Shown: positions 58,890 through 64,000 of the stretch, one piece after another
Layout of the letters: each line of letters starts with the position of its first letter
How positions within the stretch are numbered: position 1 is the first letter of the stretch
NCBI GenBank assembly: GCA_029721435.1
Contig: CM056583.1
Location: 85,265,620-85,329,619 of the forward strand
DNA: 64,000 bases
Source: Gymnothorax reevesii
Lineage: Eukaryota > Chordata > Actinopteri > Anguilliformes > Muraenidae
Direction: 5' to 3'
The notes under the pieces: model-generated
What the model saw: only the letters and a program-made list of their open reading frames with translations
Databases searched by the model: none
Told to the model about the DNA's origin: nothing
Made by a program: the position numbers and the translations under genes

Positions 58890-59085
58890 TTTGTGGTGAG
58901 GGCATCGCGGCGCACTGAGGGTTGTGCTGTTGCCTCACAGCAAGAGGGTAATGGGTTTGAATCCAGCCTGGGGTCTTGCTGTGCAGAGTTAGCATTTTCT
59001 CCCTGTGTTAGCAGGGGATTCCTCCGGGTTCTCCAGTGTCCTCCTAAAGCCCAAAACATACATGCTTGCTTAACTGAAGACTTTG
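58890..59085 (+). mobile_element. tRNA-headed SINE-like repeat, 3'-truncated
   Basis: Head with GGCATCGCGGCGCACTGAGG, TTGCCTCACAGCAAGAGGG and a B box GGGTTTGAATCC near 58948-58959. It continues through TCTCCCTGTGTTAGC and TCCTCCGGGTTCTCC and fades after CCCAAAACATACATGC. Same family as 29095-29411. Confidence 0.75.
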
Positions 59086-59790
59086 TATTTTCACAGTGTT
59101 GCATTTACCTTTCATTTATAATTATATTTAAATCTCTCTATTTATAAAGCCCTATATCTGTAAATGTCATCAGGATTTAGTTGTTTTAATTTTTTATACT
59201 TTACTGTTGTTAGATGTTGAGCAGTTCATGGATTTCCCACATATATAAGTAATCAGAGAGTGTGTGTGTGCGTGTGTGTGTGCGCACTTGAGTGCGTGTG
59301 CAGTAGGTATAGTACTGGTTTCCAATCATATTTATTTTCTTTGTAAAACTGCAGTCTTCATGATATTGCGGTAATTTGTCTCTGTGTTTATATCGATCAT
59401 CCACTTGAATAATACAAATGATGGATAAATAAATTGAAATCAGCAGCCTCACACACACACTTGTGTTTGCAGAGGCAGCATCGATGGTGATTTCGAGTTT
59501 TGGGCTGAGGGACTCTGCCCGGGGTGAATCATTTCTGGCTTCGAGACCGAGCCTCACAGGACCTGACAGCGCACTGACCTGGAGAACTGTGGGCTCAGCA
59601 GAAATCCTCCGCATAAGCACTTCCTGTTCGGAGCTTAATGTCATCAGGATTGAGCTTCCGCGGCGGAACAGAGAGGAACGTATTTGCTACAGCAATGACA
59701 CTTTATATAACAGCCTCATGAACTGACATCAACATTTCAGTAGTGAGTGGTTAACGACTGCATCGCTTAATGCCAGTTTACAGTGAGGTA
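59086..59790. other. No gene recognised; GT microsatellites
   Basis: (GT)n tracts at about 59259-59284 and a short (CA)n at 59450-59460. A minus-strand frame at 59210-59644 is built partly on the GT tract (THTRTHT) and is not credible. Confidence 0.5.
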
Positions 59791-59953
59791 TTAACCCTTA
59801 GAGCGCTGAAATAAATTTTCAAAAAATTATGACTGAAATTATTTTGTGCTTGTTTATTAAACAAGTCGCCACATGATAGGTTTTGAACAGCTTTGAGTTT
59901 GATATCTTGCATCATTGAACAACACTATTCATTTTTAGCGCTCTAAGGGTTAA
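59791..59953. mobile_element. piggyBac-type MITE, 163 bp
   Basis: TTAACCCTTAGAGCGCT at 59791-59807 is exactly inverted as AGCGCTCTAAGGGTTAA at 59937-59953. TTAA is the piggyBac target duplication and CCCT the usual start of piggyBac ends. That leaves 13-bp terminal repeats inside the TTAA copies. The ends are perfect, suggesting a fairly recent insertion. No coding frame. Confidence 0.85.
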
Positions 59954-60370
59954 TTCTTTATCGTCTTATCACTAAATTGCACCAGATGCGTATTCGGTTC
60001 GTCTCCGCTCCGCCCCAGCAGCAGAGCTGGTAGGTTTCACTTTCGTCAATGCGTGTGCTTACACCGGGTCCGCTGCATTACCTTCCTCCGCAGCAGATAC
60101 ACAAGGATTCTATTCTTGTCGGGTGCTGGGGCACAACGCTACGATTCAGCACTGAGCAGATCCATCGGGACACAGGCACAACATTAAAACATCTGGTTGA
60201 TTTTCAGGATAAAACACTCTGATTTGATGCCAGATTGTATTGTAGGGTGGGACTGCAACAGAAGTAAGAAAATATGTAAACTTTCTCGACAGAGCACTTT
60301 ATAGATGTGACAGTTGATGGGTCCTGTCACTAGAAATGCCTCCTAATACATGCCTTGGCTGCCTTGCCCA
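59954..60370. other. No gene recognised
   Basis: Slightly GC-richer, with no coding or repeat signature recognised. Confidence 0.5.
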
Positions 60371-60371
60371 T

Positions 60372-60450
60372 GAGCCTGGATCGTTGGTGATGTGGTCAGC
60401 GCGTGTGACTCTTACCTGGGAGTCTGGGGTTCAATCCCCTGCCCGGGCCC
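60372..60450 (+). other. tRNA-like fragment, probably SINE-derived
   Basis: GATGTGGTCAGCGCGTG resembles an A box region and GGGGTTCAATCCCC is a good B box with a paired T-arm. An anticodon-like stem GACTC/GAGTC is present. The acceptor stem does not pair and the anticodon loop has eight bases, so it is not a functional tRNA. Confidence 0.45.
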
Positions 60451-60895
60451 TCCTTTGGCCTGCCACACAGGTAAATATCAAATGCAAGACAAACAGGATG
60501 TTAATGGCATTTATTTCAAATTAGGCTACAATCCATGGTAGAAGCACAAAGATCTCGAAAAAGAGACAAATCCGATGGATTCAACTGTTCTTCACCTCCT
60601 TCAGTCAGCAACAAAACCTTTTCCCTGTTTGTTGTTGTCTTTAATACCACATATATTGTGTTATCTCACGTGATTCTGTAATTACCACGTGATCTTGCCA
60701 GCCTCGCTTATTGAGCCGACTGGCTGTGCTGTATAAACACAGCTGGTGGGTGTTGGCGGACGATAAAGCAGAGAGTAAACAGGCAGCAGAGCCCAGACAG
60801 GCCAAAGACGCGTCTGGTGTAATCCCAGGGTTATTCCTAGTCAAGGACGGGGGTGGGGTATTGGCACAATGTTTATGTCAGTGCCAGCATAGAAT
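60451..60895. other. No gene recognised
   Basis: A 91-codon plus-strand frame (60711-60986) has no known domain. Confidence 0.45.
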
Positions 60896-61002
60896 TGGCG
60901 TGACACAGGAACACACCTTGGACAATCTGCAAACCAAATACAGGGATCAGACACAATTCATTCATTCACTTTTCCTAAAGGGTTAAATATCTGCTGCCCA
61001 TT
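60896..61002 (-). mobile_element. SINE-like repeat, left piece (split by Tc1)
   Basis: CACCTTGGACAATCTGCAAA and CAATTCATTCATTCAC fit the reverse of the 3' half of the SINE-like family. The rest of the repeat resumes at 62615, beyond the Tc1 element. Confidence 0.55.
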
Positions 61003-62614
61003 CACAGTGGCGTGAAAAAGTATTTGCCCCCTTCCTGATTTTTTGATATTTTTGCATAATTGTCACGCTTAAATGTTTCACATCATTAAACAAATTTCAG
61101 TATTAGACAAAGATAACCCGAGTAAACACAAAATGCATTTTTAAAATGATGATTTCATTTATTAAGGGGAAAAAGCTATCCAAACCTACCTGGCCCTATG
61201 TGAAAAAGTAATTGTCCCCGCTTGTGAAATTATGAATTAACTGTGATTAACTACATTTTTTAAATTAAATTTCACTCGCTGCACCCAGGCCAGACCTGTT
61301 AAATCCAGAAATCACTTTAAAAGAACCTGTCTGATAAAGTTAAGTAGGCTAAAAGATCTCAAGCAATGTATCATGCTGCAAACTTAAGAAATTTAAGAAT
61401 GGGTGAGAAACAAAATATTGACATCTATCAGCATGGAAAGGGTTACAAAGCCATTTCGAAGGCTTTGGTACTCCAGCGAATCACGGTGAGAACCATTATC
61501 CACAAATGGAGAAAACTTGGAACAGTGCTGAACCTGCCCAAGAGTGGCTGGCCCACCAAAATTATTCCAAGAGCGCATCGACGACTCAGGAGGTCACGAA
61601 AGATCCAACAGCAACACCGAAAGAACTGCAGGCATTACTTGCCTCAGTTAAAGTCAGTGTTCATGATTCAACAATAGGATAGATACTGGGCAAAAATGGC
61701 ATCCATGGGAGAGTTTCAAGGTGAAAACCACTGCTGACAAAAAAAAGAACACAAAGGCTCATCTCACATTTGTCAAAATACATCTTGATGATCCCCAAGA
61801 CTTTTGGGAAAATATTCTGTGGACTGATGGAACAAAAGTTGAACTTTTTGGAAGGAGTGCATCACGTTACATCTGGGTAAAACTAACACAGCATTTCATA
61901 AAAAGAACATCATACTAAAAGTCAAACATGGTGGTGGTATTGTGATGGTTTAGAGCTGCTTTACTGCTCCAGGACCTGGACGACTTGTCGCAGTTGATGG
62001 AACTATGAATTCTGCTCTCTGCCAGAAAAACCTGAAGGAGAATGTCCAACTATCAGTTTGTGACCTCAAGCACAAATGCATTTGGGTTATGCAGCAGGAC
62101 GATGATCAGAAACACACCAGCAAGTCCACCTCTAAATGGCTTAAAAAAAAAAACAAAATGAAGGTTTTGGAGTGGCCTAGTCGAAGTCCGGACATAAATC
62201 TAATTGAGATACTGAAACATGACCTTACACAGGCCGTTCATACTCAAAAAGCCTCCAATGTGGCTGAATTAAAACAATTCTGCAAAGAAGAGTGGGCCAA
62301 AATTCTTCCACAGGGATGTGAAAGACTCATTGCCAGTTGCAAATATTTGATTGCAGTTATTGTCGCCAATGGGTGGCACAACCAGTTATTAGGTTTAGGG
62401 GGCAATTATTTTTTCACGCTGGGCCCGGTAGGTTTGGATTGCTTTTTCCCCTTTCTAAGTGAAATCATCATTTAAAAACTGCATTTTGTATTTACTCTGA
62501 CTATCTTTGTCAAAAAATAAAATTTGTTTCATGATCTGAAACATTTAAGTGTGACAAATATGCAAAAAAAATAAGAAATCAGGAAGGAGGCAAATACTTT
62601 TTCACGCCATTGTA
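61003..62614 (+). mobile_element. Tc1-like transposon, full length, inserted in a SINE
   Basis: The left end (CAGTGGCGTGAAAAAGTATT) and the right end, ending AATACTTTTTCACGCCATTG, are inverted repeats, with similarity extending inwards through a TGATTTCAT block on each side. TA follows the right end (62613-62614); the left has CA, a single change from TA. Length about 1.6 kb. The transposase on the plus strand is broken. Confidence 0.9.
61366..62475 (+). pseudogene. Tc1-like transposase, frameshifted, D35E spacing
   Basis: Three open pieces. 61366-61677 holds the paired-type DNA-binding region (YKAISKALVLQ, TVRTIIHKWRKLGTV). 61721-61918 holds the first catalytic Asp in WTDGTK (codon 61826-61828). 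62005-62475 holds the second Asp in QQDDDQKH (codon 62098-62100) and the Glu in NLIEILKHDL (codon 62206-62208). The frame changes between the first and second and again before the third piece, and a TAG at 61951-61953 replaces a conserved Trp. Spacing from second Asp to Glu is 35 residues rather than the usual 34, because of one extra codon in an A-rich Lys/Asn stretch. Not functional. Confidence 0.9.
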
Positions 62615-62765
62615 TGCCTTTGGACTGTGGGAGGAAACCAATAGATCCGGAGCAGAACGACATGAACATGGAGAGAACGGGCCTCAGAACCAACAACCTT
62701 TGGGTTTGAACCAACAACCTTCTTCCTGTAGGACAACACTGATACCCACTTTGCTGCCCTCGTTA
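62615..62765 (-). mobile_element. SINE-like repeat, right piece
   Basis: Resumes with CTTTGGACTGTGGGAGGAAA and ends with TGGGTTTGAACCAACAACCT, the reverse of the head of the family (B box GGTTCAAACCC on the minus strand). Together with 60896-61002 it forms one minus-strand SINE-like copy interrupted by the Tc1 element. Confidence 0.7.
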
Positions 62766-64000
62766 AGCGTTTCCCCCTGGAAATACATAATTCATCTCTA
62801 TAGCATTAGGGATGGTGTAAATGTGGAATTACAACAACAGGCAGAATCAAAACGGACCTATGAACTGCTGTGCACTAACCATATGCTAAAAAAAAACCTC
62901 GCCAGCATGTAAATGTAGACAGCAGGCTTTAATTAAACACAGTGTTATACAGTGCTACTTACTAAGCCGTAGGGACCTAAAACAAAGCACTTCTGAGCCA
63001 AGTTTTTTATTTTATTTTATTATTTTTTTTCCTGGCAGCAGGCTTTGTAAAGCACCAGCCTGAAGAGGAACTTCAGTTGAGTGAGTGGAGAGGGTGAGTG
63101 GAATAGCTAATGCTGTCGCAAGTTTCTCTGAACTGCGGTTAGATTCGTTTAAGAAGGCTGTGTCCGCCATATGTCAGTGAAGTGAACCATTCCTTTGTAT
63201 GAAAATGAGGCCGTTTACAATGCTTGTTACTTCGGCTGACCTCTTCTAATGTCAAATTACGCACACGCAAATGTTCACGTCAGACACTATATTCAGTAGA
63301 GATCTGATGTGGTCTAGAAAGACACTCAAAGCGTGGTGTGAGCTTTGTATTGGCCAATTAGAATGACTGAGCAAGCCATGTGTAATAAGATAGAAAACAA
63401 CAGGAGGCTTGCAGAGCTCTGTGAATTAATTCGTTATGATTCGCCTTATGTTACTATAAAGCCATTTGCTGCCCTCTAATGGCTAATTTTGATAATTACA
63501 TTGCGGGGAAAATAAATGTCCAGCTTCTGCCAAAAGTAATATCAAAAAAAAAAAAAAATGCCGTCGTCCTCCTTTGGCTTTTAGCCAGAGGCTTGTGTAA
63601 AAAAAGAAGGACTAGCTAGAGTCAGAATGGAGAGAGTGAGGGTACAGCAAGAGTGGGAAGAATGAAATGCTGAAAGTTTTTTGATGATGAAGAGCCGCGT
63701 ACAGTTCACAGTTCACCGTTCAAATTTAAGGGTCAGTGTATGACAGTATAGTGCTGGTTTCATGTGGCAGACATTGATAAGCTGTAAAAAGAGGGTCACT
63801 TGACAGAAATTGCAGATGGCTCAGAAAAAAGCGCAGCCAAATTCTAGCCCTAAATACTATGTTAAATTAAAAATATAACTGAATGCAGTGATTTGTGGAA
63901 TATCTTTGACCTGTATGAATTTGATAACAAAACAGCAGTACATTATTTGAAGCTGTACCACAAACGATGCCGAGTGATCCAGTGGAGAGGATGTATTTGC
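62766..64000. other. No gene recognised
   Basis: AT-rich with runs such as the T-rich stretch at 63004-63030 and an A run at 63543-63557. No supported feature to the right edge. Confidence 0.5.

Noticed and set aside
59210..59644. 144-codon minus-strand open frame
   Set aside because: Partly translated GT microsatellite (THTRTHT). No conserved domain.
60372..60450. Possible tRNA gene
   Set aside because: B box and anticodon-like stem are present, but the acceptor stem does not pair and the anticodon loop has the wrong size.

Overview
The window looks like intergenic or deep intronic nuclear DNA from a ray-finned (teleost) fish. The basis is a dense mix of repeat types typical of teleosts: Tc1-like transposons of at least three subfamilies, tRNA-headed SINEs, fragments of CR1/L2-type LINEs with their usual tails, Ty3/Gypsy solo LTRs, and small hAT-, piggyBac- and mariner-type MITEs. 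No long open reading frame belongs to a recognisable host gene. Every protein-level signal I can defend is from a broken transposable element. I found no prokaryotic features, rRNA, intact tRNA gene or CRISPR array.

Layout. 1-5.7 kb: decayed Tc1 piece, LTR-like piece, a hairpin-tailed repeat and a solo LTR (5059-5690). 8-14 kb: a tRNA-derived SINE, a 1.5 kb DNA transposon with a palindromic core (11173-12685), an LTR copy (12879-13340) and a foldback MITE (13346-13735). 14.9-16.5 kb: a nearly complete Tc1 element with a broken transposase. 16.8-19.6 kb: a dispersed teleost repeat, a hairpin-tailed repeat and a Gypsy 3' end. 21-25.3 kb: tandem duplication, a TTAA-flanked MITE and a mariner-like foldback. 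27.5-29.4 kb: first copy of an LTR family (also at 41.8-42.7 and 47.6-48.6 kb), a Tc1 terminus and a SINE. 30.6-34.3 kb: a very large imperfect inverted repeat holding a SINE in its loop and a MITE in one arm. 34.4-37.2 kb: half a Tc1 element and a Gypsy pol relic. 40.6-42.7 kb: a 5'-truncated LINE abutting an LTR. 43.9-45.0 kb: a solo LTR split by a MITE. 46.2-48.6 kb: hAT MITE, full-length SINE, LTR with a nested 71-bp SINE tail. 51.8-53.2 kb: two LINE 3' ends facing each other. 56-64 kb: hairpin-tailed repeat, DNA transposon relics, a piggyBac-type MITE and a Tc1 element inserted in a SINE.

The parts do not work together as a pathway. They record successive insertions, and several nestings give relative ages. 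The structure most worth following up is the roughly 3.7 kb inverted repeat at 30565-34267, which would fold into a very long hairpin if transcribed, followed by the palindromic transposon at 11173-12685. I did not find convincing evidence for a new gene system. All family names rest on recognised motifs and ends, not on a database search. Coordinates of degenerate elements are approximate by tens of bases.
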